From Ulvibacterium sp965248315 (GTDB taxonomy: Bacteria > Bacteroidota > Bacteroidia > Flavobacteriales > Flavobacteriaceae): DNA of 64,000 nt. Positions within the stretch are counted from its first letter, which is position 1. Every line of letters starts with the position of its first letter. Below, piece after piece: positions 52,974 through 61,421 of the stretch. A program made the position numbers and the translations under genes. The DNA lies in NCBI RefSeq assembly GCF_965248315.1, contig NZ_CBDFIX010000002.1:3658001-3722000 (forward strand), written 5' to 3'. Below the pieces are notes generated by a model. That model was not told the DNA's origin and did no database searches. It saw nothing but the letters and a program-made list of their open reading frames with translations.

Positions 52974-52981
52974 TACATTTG
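52974..52981 (+). promoter_or_regulatory. -7 promoter element of rlmH
   Basis: TACATTTG matches TAnnTTTG and ends only 4 bases before the GTG start at 52986, so the transcript would be leaderless or nearly so. Confidence 0.5.
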
Positions 52982-52985
52982 CAAC

Positions 52986-53459
52986 GTGAAAATTAAAATG
53001 CTTGTCGTCGGGAAAACCGATAGTAAACCACTGTTCCAGCTAATTTCCGATTATGAAACTAGGTTGAAGCACTATATTAAATTTGAATTGGACATTGTTG
53101 CCGATGTTAAGAATGCTCAAAAGCTATCAGAGTCACAACAAAAGGACAAAGAAGGCGAGGCCATTCTAAAAAAACTAAGTTCCACGGATGTTTTGATTTT
53201 ATTGGATGAAAAAGGGAAGGCCTACACTTCGGTCGAATTCTCCGAATTCCTGCAAAAAAAGATGAACTCCGGTATTAAACAATTGGTTTTTACCGTTGGT
53301 GGGCCTTATGGCTTTAGCGATGCACTCTATCAAAGAGCCCAAGGGAGTATTAGTCTTTCCAAAATGACATTTTCACATCAAATGGTACGTTTATTCTTTG
53401 TTGAGCAAATTTATCGTGCCTTTACGATTTTAAGGAACGAACCCTATCATCACAGATAA
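52986..53459 (+). CDS. rlmH: 23S rRNA (pseudouridine1915-N3)-methyltransferase RlmH
   Basis: A 157-residue SPOUT methyltransferase starting at GTG (KIKMLVVGKTDSKPLFQLISDYETRLKHYI). The SAM knot is LVFTVGGPYGFSDALYQRAQGSISLSKMTFSHQMVRLFFVEQIYRAFTILRNEPYH, the canonical RlmH C-terminus ending YHHR. The next in-frame ATG (52998) would remove conserved residues, so the GTG is preferred. It converges with the SerB-SerA gene. Confidence 0.95.
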   Translation: MKIKMLVVGKTDSKPLFQLISDYETRLKHYIKFELDIVADVKNAQKLSESQQKDKEGEAILKKLSSTDVLILLDEKGKAYTSVEFSEFLQKKMNSGIKQLVFTVGGPYGFSDALYQRAQGSISLSKMTFSHQMVRLFFVEQIYRAFTILRNEPYHHR

Positions 53460-53464
53460 GTCCT

Positions 53465-55348
53465 TTAATACAGTACCCTAAATTTAATAGTATGTTCTAC
53501 TTTCCGTAGCGCTTTCATCACATCTTTATTGTACTCCTTATCCAAATCGGTAATTACGTACCCCACCTCACTATCCGTAGAAAGATATTGCCCTACAATA
53601 TTCATCTCATACTTGGCCAAAACTTCATTGATATGGGCCATGATACCCGGAATATTTTTATGTATGTGCAAAAAACGATGTGCATTGTTTTGTTTTGGCA
53701 AACGAATATTTGGGAAATTTACTGCATCCACACTATTACCCGAGTTGATGTAATCCATAATCTTGTTGGGTACAAAATCGGCGATATCACGTTGGGCCTC
53801 CTCCGTACTGCCCCCAACGTGAGGTGTAAGGATTACATTTGCAAGCCCCTGTAATTCAGTCTTGAATTCACCATTACTTCTGGGCTCCTCGGGATACACA
53901 TCTACTGCAGCACCTGATAGCTTTCCACTTTTAAGTGCTTCGGTAAGTGCAGCAATATCAATAACAAATCCACGGGAAAGGTTAATTAGCATGGCCCCAT
54001 CCCTCATCTGATTAATTTCCCGCTCACCTATGAAGTTTTTGTTCGCTTGATTGTCATCAATATGTACCGTAACTACATGGGAAACATTTAAAAGATCTTC
54101 CAGCGTTTCACATTTAACCGCATTGCCCAAAGCCAATTTATCCTCTATATCGTAATAGTACACACGCATACCAATGGCCTCGGCCAAAACGGACAATTGT
54201 TTTCCAATATTTCCGTACCCAACGATGCCCAAATTTTTTCCACGAACCTCCCGGGAATTTACAGCAGTCTTGTTCCATTGGCCTTGGTGTATCTCCGTAC
54301 TACGTGGAAAAACATTCCGCATCAGCATAATAATTTCGCCAATGGCTAATTCCACCACTGAACGCGTATTGCTATAGGGTGCATTGAAGACAACTACGCC
54401 CTTCTTTTTGGCATAGTCTAATTCTATTTGCTTTGTCCCAATACAGAAAGCACCAACAACCAACAATTTATTGGCCGCATCCAGAACCCGTTTCGTAACC
54501 TGGGTCTTGGAACGGATTCCCAAAACATGGACGCCCTTTATCTTTTCTACCAATTCCTCCTCGCTAAGACTGTGTTTTACCAATTCTACGGAAAAACCAT
54601 CTTCTGAAAGGTTATCGAAAGCTGCAGGATGAACATTCTCCAGCAATAGAATCTTGATGCGGTTTTTGGGATAGGATATATTCCTGGGTAAATCGTTTAC
54701 AAATAAAAATTCGTCCAAATTAGGTGCAATATGATCGGCATTACTAGCCGCTTTCTCTCTGTGTACATTCTCCGTATATGCAAAGAATTTATGGGCTATT
54801 CCGGCCTCCCGCATTACATAATCGCTATATCCATCACCGATAACCTGTACCTCTCCATCCAGATCCAGTTCCTTTAGACATTCTATTTTTCCGTTATGGG
54901 AGGACAGCACGTTGGTTTCATCAAAACCGATGATACTTCCAGATTCGTCAAATTTGAAGGTATTGGCATATACCCGATCGGAAGGGATATTGTATTCCGC
55001 CACTATAGGATCTATAAATTCCTTAAAACCACAGGAAATTACATAAATATCGTCCGAAAACTTTTCAAAAAACTCTTTGTTCGATGCAATGGATTTAGAA
55101 ATCTTTTGACGAAGTTCTACCACCAATCCATCCAAATCATCCTTTTTAGCATTTAGAAGCTTTATGCGACGTTCCAAGGACTCCGTAAAGGAAATATCCC
55201 CGTCTATTCCCAAATTGGTAATTTCCTGAATCTTATTAACGATTTCCTCCCGATCCGACCTTCCTTGCAAAGTCATTTCGGCAAGGACATCCAATGCCTC
55301 TACCCGTGTCAAGGTACTATCAAAATCGAAAACGTATTTTCGGCCCAT
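53465..55348 (-). CDS. fused phosphoserine phosphatase (SerB) - phosphoglycerate dehydrogenase (SerA)
   Basis: The ATG at 55348 gives 627 residues; the longer TTG start lies inside the -7 element and is rejected. Residues 1 to about 210 form a HAD phosphatase of SerB type (FDFDSTLT motif I, VISCGFKEF motif II, VIGDGYSDY motif III). Residues about 240-540 form the D-3-phosphoglycerate dehydrogenase (FNAPYSNTRSVVELAIGEI, NAD motif GIVGYGNIGKQL, LSRGFVIDI, catalytic His in LTPHVGGST). An ACT domain (about 555-627) closes it and may sense serine. One chain thus holds the first and last serine-synthesis steps; SerC is absent from the window. Confidence 0.92.
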   Translation of the reverse strand: MGRKYVFDFDSTLTRVEALDVLAEMTLQGRSDREEIVNKIQEITNLGIDGDISFTESLERRIKLLNAKKDDLDGLVVELRQKISKSIASNKEFFEKFSDDIYVISCGFKEFIDPIVAEYNIPSDRVYANTFKFDESGSIIGFDETNVLSSHNGKIECLKELDLDGEVQVIGDGYSDYVMREAGIAHKFFAYTENVHREKAASNADHIAPNLDEFLFVNDLPRNISYPKNRIKILLLENVHPAAFDNLSEDGFSVELVKHSLSEEELVEKIKGVHVLGIRSKTQVTKRVLDAANKLLVVGAFCIGTKQIELDYAKKKGVVVFNAPYSNTRSVVELAIGEIIMLMRNVFPRSTEIHQGQWNKTAVNSREVRGKNLGIVGYGNIGKQLSVLAEAIGMRVYYYDIEDKLALGNAVKCETLEDLLNVSHVVTVHIDDNQANKNFIGEREINQMRDGAMLINLSRGFVIDIAALTEALKSGKLSGAAVDVYPEEPRSNGEFKTELQGLANVILTPHVGGSTEEAQRDIADFVPNKIMDYINSGNSVDAVNFPNIRLPKQNNAHRFLHIHKNIPGIMAHINEVLAKYEMNIVGQYLSTDSEVGYVITDLDKEYNKDVMKALRKVEHTIKFRVLY

Positions 55349-55375
55349 TCGAAAACTTTTAAATAAATTAATGGG

Positions 55376-55383
55376 CAAAAATA
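55376..55383 (-). promoter_or_regulatory. -7 promoter element of the SerB-SerA gene
   Basis: Reads TATTTTTG on the minus strand. Its position excludes the TTG start at 55378 and supports the ATG at 55348, with a leader of about 24 bases. Confidence 0.6.
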
Positions 55384-55507
55384 AAGATTAATTTTGTCCT
55401 GTTGGGAAGAACCGGAAAATAAAACAAATTGCGCTTAGTTTTGTATAATTACAATATCGCATTCGCCTTCTAAAATACTACCTTTATTAAATTCTTAACC
55501 CATTCAT

Positions 55508-55548
55508 AAAAACCAATCTAAGTCGTTTGGAACGATAGTTTTGGTTTA
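55508..55548 (-). terminator. terminator of the NrtR-type regulator gene
   Basis: On the minus strand AAACCAA and TTGGTTT pair around an inner TCGTT/AACGA hairpin, followed by further T. It lies 6 bases past the stop at 55554. Confidence 0.65.
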
Positions 55549-55553
55549 TCAGC

Positions 55554-56339
55554 TTAATAAGAAAACCCAATACCTTTACTTACCAACTCTTTGTATTTGG
55601 CCTTATCAAAACGGTATAGGTAGGGCGCTTTATTTGCGGCACCGGTCAATTGCTTCTCCAAACGGATAAAAATTCCCAAACTCAACATTTTTCGTTGAAA
55701 ATTGCTGCGTTCCAATTTTTTCCGCAGTAGGGCCTCATACAGTTTTTGAATATCTTGCATAGTGAATTTCTCGGGCAACAAAGAAAGGCCGATAGGCAAA
55801 TAATTCAGTTGTATCCGAAGATGTTCCAAGGCTTTTTCAATAATTTGTCCGTGATCCAAGATCAATTCAGGTAAATCATCAAGAGCTTTCCACTCACATT
55901 TTTCACTGAGGAAGTCCGGTTGAGGACGGGTCTTTCCAATATTAGTGAGCGCAAAATAACCGGTTGTAATAAATCTACCCTGTATCCAACGGACAAAACT
56001 AGGGTTATCAATTTCCAATTCCCTAAGCATCTCTTGGGTTCGTTTTGCCTGTATAACTCCATTCATTTGCGAGCGCTCATTGCTTCCAAACGTATAAAAC
56101 TGATTCAAAAAAATAGATTTTAAACCTGTTCGCTCCTCAAGGATGCGGTGAGCGGCCTGATCTATGTCCTCCTCTTTTAGAATAAACCCTCCTGGAAGGG
56201 ACCAAACACCATTTTTCCATTGTAGCAACAAGGTCTTTAATTGTTGATTCTCATAACCTAAAATGACACAATCGATAGAATTTCCGGGAAGGCAATCATT
56301 TACCAATTGGGCAACGTGCTCTTTGAGTTTTAAATCCAT
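55554..56339 (-). CDS. NrtR-type transcriptional regulator (Nudix domain plus winged helix)
   Basis: The ATG at 56339 gives 261 residues; 13 codons upstream are open but lie in the operator region. Residues 1 to about 145 form a Nudix-like domain (LPGGFILKEEDIDQAAHRILEERTGL, a modified Nudix box). The C-terminal part (about 150-261) has the winged-helix segment SLLPEKFTMQDIQKLYEALLRKKLERSNFQRKML typical of NrtR regulators. In Bacteroides AraR such regulators sense sugars. Here it is divergent from a GH3 glycosidase gene with two inverted repeats between them, so a sugar ligand is the inference. Confidence 0.88.
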   Translation of the reverse strand: MDLKLKEHVAQLVNDCLPGNSIDCVILGYENQQLKTLLLQWKNGVWSLPGGFILKEEDIDQAAHRILEERTGLKSIFLNQFYTFGSNERSQMNGVIQAKRTQEMLRELEIDNPSFVRWIQGRFITTGYFALTNIGKTRPQPDFLSEKCEWKALDDLPELILDHGQIIEKALEHLRIQLNYLPIGLSLLPEKFTMQDIQKLYEALLRKKLERSNFQRKMLSLGIFIRLEKQLTGAANKAPYLYRFDKAKYKELVSKGIGFSY

Positions 56340-56357
56340 GGGACAAATGTAAATTTT

Positions 56358-56419
56358 TATTGTGTCAAAATAGTACAATAATTCTTTTTTTAGTAATATT
56401 GTGTCATAATAACAAAATA
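56358..56419. promoter_or_regulatory. two operator-like inverted repeats between the NrtR-type regulator and the GH3 gene
   Basis: Site 1 (56358-56380) is TATTGT-N11-ACAATA, perfect arms. Site 2 (56397-56419) is TATTGT-N11-AAAATA, one mismatch. The two 23-base sites agree at 19 positions and lie 39 bases apart. The second ends 10 bases before the GH3 ATG. Confidence 0.6.
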
Positions 56420-56428
56420 AGAATAGAG

Positions 56429-58387
56429 ATGAAAAAATTCCTCAAAATCCTGAAATATGCCTTGTTATCCATCATAGGTCTTCTGCTCATATCGGCATTA
56501 ATCGTATACATCAACATGTCCAACTCATCAAAGAACAATATGGCTCTGTTAGGCGATGAAGCCCAGACACTAACGAAAAATGGTACTACTTTCCGGGATT
56601 TGAATAAAAATGGAAGATTGGATATCTATGAAAATCCTACTGCGAACCTGGAGGAGCGGGTAGACGATTTGGTTTCCCAAATGAACTTGGAAGAAAAAGC
56701 CGGTTCCATGTTCGTTACCATGATCGGCACTACTCCGGATGGTGAGCCCATGGAAACCCCTATTCTATCTACTGAACCACTAAATTTAATTATGTCCTTG
56801 GTGCTACCCTCAAATTCGGAGATGATTGCCAGAAAGAAAATGAACAGTTTTAATATTCTAGCATCATTGGATGCAGGTAAAATGGCCAAATACAATAATA
56901 CCATTCAAAAAATGGCCGAGCGTACACGACTTGGTATTCCAATTACCATTGCAACCGACCCAAGACATGGTACTGAGAATAACCCGGGCGCTTCATTGTA
57001 TACCCCCTCTTTTTCACAATGGCCAAGTTCCCTAGGATTGGCGGCGACTAGGGATACCCTATTGGTGAGGGAATTCGGTGATATTGCCCGGCAAGAATAC
57101 AAGGCGGTAGGCATTAGAGTAGCATTGCATCCCATGGCCGATCTGGCTACGGAACCCCGTTGGGGAAGGTCCAACGGTACTTTTGGGGAAGATGCCCATT
57201 TGTCGGCGATAATGACCAAAGCTTATGTATTGGGATTTCAAGGTGATTCCCTGGACCAAAATAGCGTGGCCTGTATGACCAAACATTTCTCAGGGGGAGG
57301 TCCGCAAAAAGATGGAGAGGATCCGCATTTCCCTTATGGAAAGGAACAGGTGTACCCCGGTGATAATTTCGATTATCATATCATCCCCTTCACTGAAGGA
57401 GCCTTTAAAGCCAATACGGCCCAGATTATGCCATACTATGGAATTCCCGTAGACCAGACCAGCGAGAATGTGGCTTTTGGTTTTAACCGGGATATCATCA
57501 CGGACCTGCTTAGAGATTCTTTAAACTTCCAAGGTGTGGTATGCACGGATTGGAACATCATTACCGATTCCAAATTGGGTGAGGGTCGCGCTTGGGGTGT
57601 GGAGGATTTAACCATAAAACAACGGGTAAAAAAAGTATTGGATGCGGGTTGTGACCAATTTGGAGGTGAGAACATACCTGAAGTAATAGTCGAATTGGTA
57701 AATGAAGGCCTTATACCGGAAAAACGATTGGACATATCTGTAAAACGCATTATGCTGGACAAGTTTCGTCTAGGGCTTTTTGACGATCCCTACGTAAATG
57801 AGAAAAAGGCAAGTGAAATTACCGGTAAAGCCGAATTTCGCAAAAGAGGACGTATTGCGCAAGGTAAGGCTACGGTTCTACTTAAGAATCAAGGATTGTT
57901 ACCTTTAAAAGAGGGAACAAAAATATATGCCGAGGGTATGTTGACCCCTGAAGCTCTCAATACTTATGGAGCCTTGGTCAACAATCCGAACGATGCCGAT
58001 ATTATTCTCTCCCGGATACGAACCCCTTTTGATGAGCGTACTGAATACTTCCTTGAGAGCTTTTTTCACCAAGGTCGCTTGTACTATACGAACGAAGAGA
58101 AAAAGGAAATTCTAGATCTAATCTCCCAAAAACCATCTATAGTAGTGGCCAATTTGGAGCGCCCAGCTATATTAACGGAAATAGCGGAAGCCAGTAATGC
58201 CCTTTTGGCAGAATTCGGTACGAGTGATGAAGTCTTGGTCGATATTTTATTTGGGAAGAAAAGGCCTATGGGCAAACTTCCATTTGAACTGCCCTTGTCA
58301 TGGGAGGCCGTAAAGAATCAAAAAGAAGATGTACCTTATGATTCCAAAAAACCGCTATATCCTTTTGGTCACGGTTTGAGCTATTGA
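56429..58387 (+). CDS. glycoside hydrolase family 3 protein, exported
   Basis: The ATG at 56429 gives 652 residues with an N-terminal membrane or signal segment (about 9-31). An EF-hand-like loop DLNKNGRLDIYE precedes the GH3 N-terminal domain (ERVDDLVSQMNLEEKAGSMF). Substrate-site segments are TDPRHGTENNPGASLYT and KHFSGGGPQKDGEDPHF. The catalytic nucleophile Asp is in VVCTDWNII. A C-terminal (alpha/beta) sandwich domain ends YPFGHGLSY, with no fibronectin-III extension. Most relatives are beta-glucosidases or exo-glucanases. Regulation by the divergent NrtR-type gene is likely. Confidence 0.9.
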   Translation: MKKFLKILKYALLSIIGLLLISALIVYINMSNSSKNNMALLGDEAQTLTKNGTTFRDLNKNGRLDIYENPTANLEERVDDLVSQMNLEEKAGSMFVTMIGTTPDGEPMETPILSTEPLNLIMSLVLPSNSEMIARKKMNSFNILASLDAGKMAKYNNTIQKMAERTRLGIPITIATDPRHGTENNPGASLYTPSFSQWPSSLGLAATRDTLLVREFGDIARQEYKAVGIRVALHPMADLATEPRWGRSNGTFGEDAHLSAIMTKAYVLGFQGDSLDQNSVACMTKHFSGGGPQKDGEDPHFPYGKEQVYPGDNFDYHIIPFTEGAFKANTAQIMPYYGIPVDQTSENVAFGFNRDIITDLLRDSLNFQGVVCTDWNIITDSKLGEGRAWGVEDLTIKQRVKKVLDAGCDQFGGENIPEVIVELVNEGLIPEKRLDISVKRIMLDKFRLGLFDDPYVNEKKASEITGKAEFRKRGRIAQGKATVLLKNQGLLPLKEGTKIYAEGMLTPEALNTYGALVNNPNDADIILSRIRTPFDERTEYFLESFFHQGRLYYTNEEKKEILDLISQKPSIVVANLERPAILTEIAEASNALLAEFGTSDEVLVDILFGKKRPMGKLPFELPLSWEAVKNQKEDVPYDSKKPLYPFGHGLSY

Positions 58388-58441
58388 TTTTGGCCATATC
58401 TTTAGAAAGGACATCGGTTATTCATTTCCAAACGATTATCT

Positions 58442-58828
58442 ATGGAATTTGACAGAACGGGGATTATACTTTTTACGATAAATTACGAAGAATGTGTACG
58501 TTTCTATAAGGACGTTCTCGGTTTACCAAAGCTTTTTGAAAAAGAAAAACTTACCTTTTTTGCATTTGGCGAATCCTATTTGCTAGTTGAAGTAGATGAC
58601 GAATATGTAGGTCCGGAAAGTACGGATAACCGAGTAAAAACCTGTTTACGTATGAATGTTAAGAATGTCAAATCTTTGGTCGGGCGACTTGAAAAGGAAA
58701 ATATTCAAGTGGACTATCAGGAGCATTCATGGGGCACTATTGCAAAATTCCATGACCCAGATGGCAATTTATGTGCATTCAAAGACTCCGAGAAGTTTGA
58801 ACAACAAATTTTGGATTATAAAAATTGA
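58442..58828 (+). CDS. VOC family (glyoxalase/bleomycin-resistance-like) protein
   Basis: A 128-residue protein starting TGIILFTINYEECVRFYKDVLGLPKLFEKE, the first beta-alpha-beta unit of a vicinal-oxygen-chelate domain, and ending WGTIAKFHDPDGNLCAFKDS, the second. Metal-binding residues are not clearly complete. The function is unknown. It follows the GH3 gene by 54 bases on the same strand. Confidence 0.85.
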   Translation: MEFDRTGIILFTINYEECVRFYKDVLGLPKLFEKEKLTFFAFGESYLLVEVDDEYVGPESTDNRVKTCLRMNVKNVKSLVGRLEKENIQVDYQEHSWGTIAKFHDPDGNLCAFKDSEKFEQQILDYKN

Positions 58829-58839
58829 GGCACCGTACG

Positions 58840-60000
58840 TCAATTCTTTGTTCCAATAATGTCCTTTATAAATTCAACTTCTTTTTGGGAATAGGGCGTG
58901 CCGTCTTGCCGTAAAATATCATGATGCCATATTTTAGGTTCTGATGTAAAGGTTGAATCCCAGCTCTTCCAGGGATAAATAGTATTACTTTTTCCTGAGA
59001 CAAAACCCCAATTTATGGCCGCTATTTTGTTTTCCTTTAAAATGGGCATCACATTTTCAAAAGTATTTCCCGTTCCCCTTGCCACATATTCTGTACACAG
59101 AAGGGGCCTTTCATAGTTTTTCAATTGATCTATTTTTTTTTGAACGTTCCCCATATCACCATCATAAGCATGGAAAGACACCACATCCGAGTTTTCTATC
59201 ATGTATCGATCTATGGCAGGCAAACTGTCCAAGTGACCCCAATGGTCAATATTTCCCCTCCAAATTCCGGTTGTCAAAGGCTGTTTTGGGTTTACCTCCC
59301 TGGTCCAGTGAAATACCTTTTTTAAAAGTGCCAAGGAGTAGTCATGCTTATTCTTCACTTCCAAAGAAGTTCGACCTGGTTGGCTGGCCACATTATCGGG
59401 CTCGTTGTATACATCCCAGACCAAGACCCTATCATCCGTTGCAAAATGCTTGGTTACGCCTTTTATGTAACCCTCTAGTTCCTTATGCCTTGTAGTATCC
59501 CCTAATATCTCCGCCCCAGGGGCCTGTACCCAACCTGAATTGTGAACATGGGGAACCGGTTCGGGCTGTTTGCCCAATTTAGGAACAGGGTGCCAAACAT
59601 CATCCAAGAGTACAAACATCGTTTTAATCCCATATGAATCAGCGATTTTTAAGTAATCATCCAGTCGCTTCAAAAATCCTACGGAATCTTGTTCCCACAG
59701 TAAATTGTGTAGATATACTCTATGCAGGTTCATTCCCAAGTCTGCGGACCACTTCAACTCGCGATCAATAGTCTCGGGGTCAAAGGTGTCCTCTTGCCAA
59801 AATTCCAATTGGTTTATGGAAGTGCTTGGATTAAAATTGGTGCCGACCAACCAAGGTTGTTGGGCGTACCACGCCCAAGCTTTTTCTTTGGACCAGCGTT
59901 GGGCTATTTTTTGTTTTGTTGGCTCTGCTTTCGTTTCCTTCTTCTTCTCAGCACAGGACAAAATAAAAAGAGCTAATATGGCCAGGAGTATTCTTTTCAT
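58840..60000 (-). CDS. GH5-like TIM-barrel glycosidase lipoprotein
   Basis: A 386-residue protein with a lipoprotein signal (LALFILSCAEKKK, Cys16). The TIM-barrel has acid/base Glu in LVWDVYNEPDNV and probable nucleophile Glu in PLLCTEYVARG, both at clan-A spacing, with LGMNLHRVYLHNLLWEQD near the first strands. It is often labelled 1,4-beta-xylanase or cellulase-family; the actual substrate is unknown. Its gene converges with the VOC gene and is close to the GH3 gene, which suggests a shared polysaccharide target. Confidence 0.85.
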   Translation of the reverse strand: MKRILLAILALFILSCAEKKKETKAEPTKQKIAQRWSKEKAWAWYAQQPWLVGTNFNPSTSINQLEFWQEDTFDPETIDRELKWSADLGMNLHRVYLHNLLWEQDSVGFLKRLDDYLKIADSYGIKTMFVLLDDVWHPVPKLGKQPEPVPHVHNSGWVQAPGAEILGDTTRHKELEGYIKGVTKHFATDDRVLVWDVYNEPDNVASQPGRTSLEVKNKHDYSLALLKKVFHWTREVNPKQPLTTGIWRGNIDHWGHLDSLPAIDRYMIENSDVVSFHAYDGDMGNVQKKIDQLKNYERPLLCTEYVARGTGNTFENVMPILKENKIAAINWGFVSGKSNTIYPWKSWDSTFTSEPKIWHHDILRQDGTPYSQKEVEFIKDIIGTKN

Positions 60001-60004
60001 AATT

Positions 60005-60703
60005 CTAAAATTTTGTATAAATAATTCCGGTGACTATTGCGATACCGAAGCTTAATAGGGTACCTATCAAAATATACTCGGTAAGTTTTCGACTATTACT
60101 TTCCTTTAAGTCATTAAAACGAAAAACGGATTTTGCGGTTATCAGTAGGCCTATGACCTCCCATCGGCCTAGAATAATAAAAGCTAACACGAATAATCGC
60201 TCTATAATGCCAATATATTTCCCTGCACCAGGAAGGGATTTGTGATCCAGTTCAATCCTGTCCGACATTCCTTCCAGCAATTTGCCCATGATAATGGCCG
60301 CCGGATAGCTGACGAAAACTATGGCAGTGAGCAAGGCCCAGTCAATTTTTTCCAATAAAAAAATGGTTTGCCCGATTACATTTCCGGAGTAGGCACATAT
60401 GTACAGAACTAGAATGTGCAATGCCTGATCCATAAAAAAAGGAATGCTCCTTAATTTAAAAAAGGGATTGGCGTACAACTTGGCCAGATCAATAAAATAA
60501 TGGGATATAACAATGGCCAATACAAGTTTCCAGGATTGAAAATCCCATAATAATAGCATGGTAATTACAAAATGAACCAATACATGGAAATAAAGGTACT
60601 TGGAAGTCACTTTATTTACCTCCTTATGAATCACCCATCTATTGGGCTGCAATAAAAAATCCCCTATCAAATGGGCCAACACCAATTTTATAAAAAGAAT
60701 CAT
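60005..60703 (-). CDS. DUF3307 family membrane protein
   Basis: A 232-residue protein with six or seven hydrophobic segments. The N-terminus FIKLVLAHLIGDFLLQPNRWVIHKEVNK and the HVLVHFVITMLLLWDFQSW and HYFIDLAKLY segments define DUF3307. Its function is unknown. The stop of the SatD gene overlaps its start by 4 bases, so the two are translated together. Confidence 0.87.
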   Translation of the reverse strand: MILFIKLVLAHLIGDFLLQPNRWVIHKEVNKVTSKYLYFHVLVHFVITMLLLWDFQSWKLVLAIVISHYFIDLAKLYANPFFKLRSIPFFMDQALHILVLYICAYSGNVIGQTIFLLEKIDWALLTAIVFVSYPAAIIMGKLLEGMSDRIELDHKSLPGAGKYIGIIERLFVLAFIILGRWEVIGLLITAKSVFRFNDLKESNSRKLTEYILIGTLLSFGIAIVTGIIYTKF

Positions 60704-61311
60704 GATCGTAACTCCTTTACAGTTTGGGCATAGTATTCCAAAAGTTCATACACCAAATCCAATCTGGCCCTTTTTTGGCGTTGGCTTACCGCAGATTGTT
60801 GAATTTTAAGTTGCTTGGCAATCTCTTGCTGTGAAGTTTGCGGGTTTTGCAAGGCCAAAGCCACGATTTCTGCCGAAACCGTACTCCAATCATCCATGAA
60901 ATCCAAAGCTAGTTTCAGCATTAAGTTCAACGTACGGTCGTAAAATTCATGGCCAGTAGCAATAGTTAAATTGGTTTTGTCTTCCTTAAGGGATTCGAAA
61001 GTCCTGCCCGAGCGTTGATATGCTGGACCATTGGATTCACTTACTCGATTACTGGCATACGTTTCGGTACCCAAACCTATACCCATACGAACATCAAGGT
61101 TCTTTATAGCTTTAATCAATGCCTTTATGTGTATGGATATTTCCAGCGCCCGTTCTTCTGGAACCCTTAACTGAAACTCATCACCCCTGTAGATTTCCCA
61201 GTCATAGGGAGACTTGCCCAACTGTAATAGATAGTCTTTTAGAACACCCATCCACTCCGAGGCCTCATGCTCTTCCGAGTTTATGATGTCTCCTGTGATT
61301 ATTGCAATCAT
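60700..61311 (-). CDS. SatD family protein with C-terminal helix-turn-helix
   Basis: A 203-residue protein beginning MIAIITGDIINSEEHEASEWM, with IYRGDEFQLRVPEERALE and VRMGIGLGTETYASNRVSESNGPAYQRSGR, the SatD family core. Residues about 155-185 (QTSQQEIAKQLKIQQSAVSQRQKRA) form a helix-turn-helix. SatD was named in Streptococcus mutans in a secretion and acid-tolerance locus; its role here is not known. The four evenly spaced motifs ahead of it (61315-61407) and its own HTH suggest autoregulation. Confidence 0.85.
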   Translation of the reverse strand: MIAIITGDIINSEEHEASEWMGVLKDYLLQLGKSPYDWEIYRGDEFQLRVPEERALEISIHIKALIKAIKNLDVRMGIGLGTETYASNRVSESNGPAYQRSGRTFESLKEDKTNLTIATGHEFYDRTLNLMLKLALDFMDDWSTVSAEIVALALQNPQTSQQEIAKQLKIQQSAVSQRQKRARLDLVYELLEYYAQTVKELRS

Positions 61312-61314
61312 ATC

Positions 61315-61407
61315 TATATAAGCTAAAATGCTAATATATGAAAATATAAGTAAATTTGCTAATATTTAAAAATATAAGTGAAAAAGCTTATATTAAAGTG
61401 TTATAAG
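61315..61407 (-). repeat. evenly spaced TATAAG repeats upstream of satD-DUF3307
   Basis: TATAAG occurs at 61317, 61345, 61373 and 61402, spaced 28, 28 and 29 bases, and its inverse (CTTATA) at 61387. The middle units share a longer 22-base direct repeat (61330-61351 and 61358-61379) starting GCTAATAT. The tract fills most of the 110-base gap to the upstream gene. Confidence 0.6.
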
Positions 61408-61421
61408 CGATATCGATTATA

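Noticed and set aside
55349..55378. TTG start for the SerB-SerA gene
   Set aside because: It falls inside the TATTTTTG promoter element; the ATG at 55348 starts directly before the FDFDSTLT motif.
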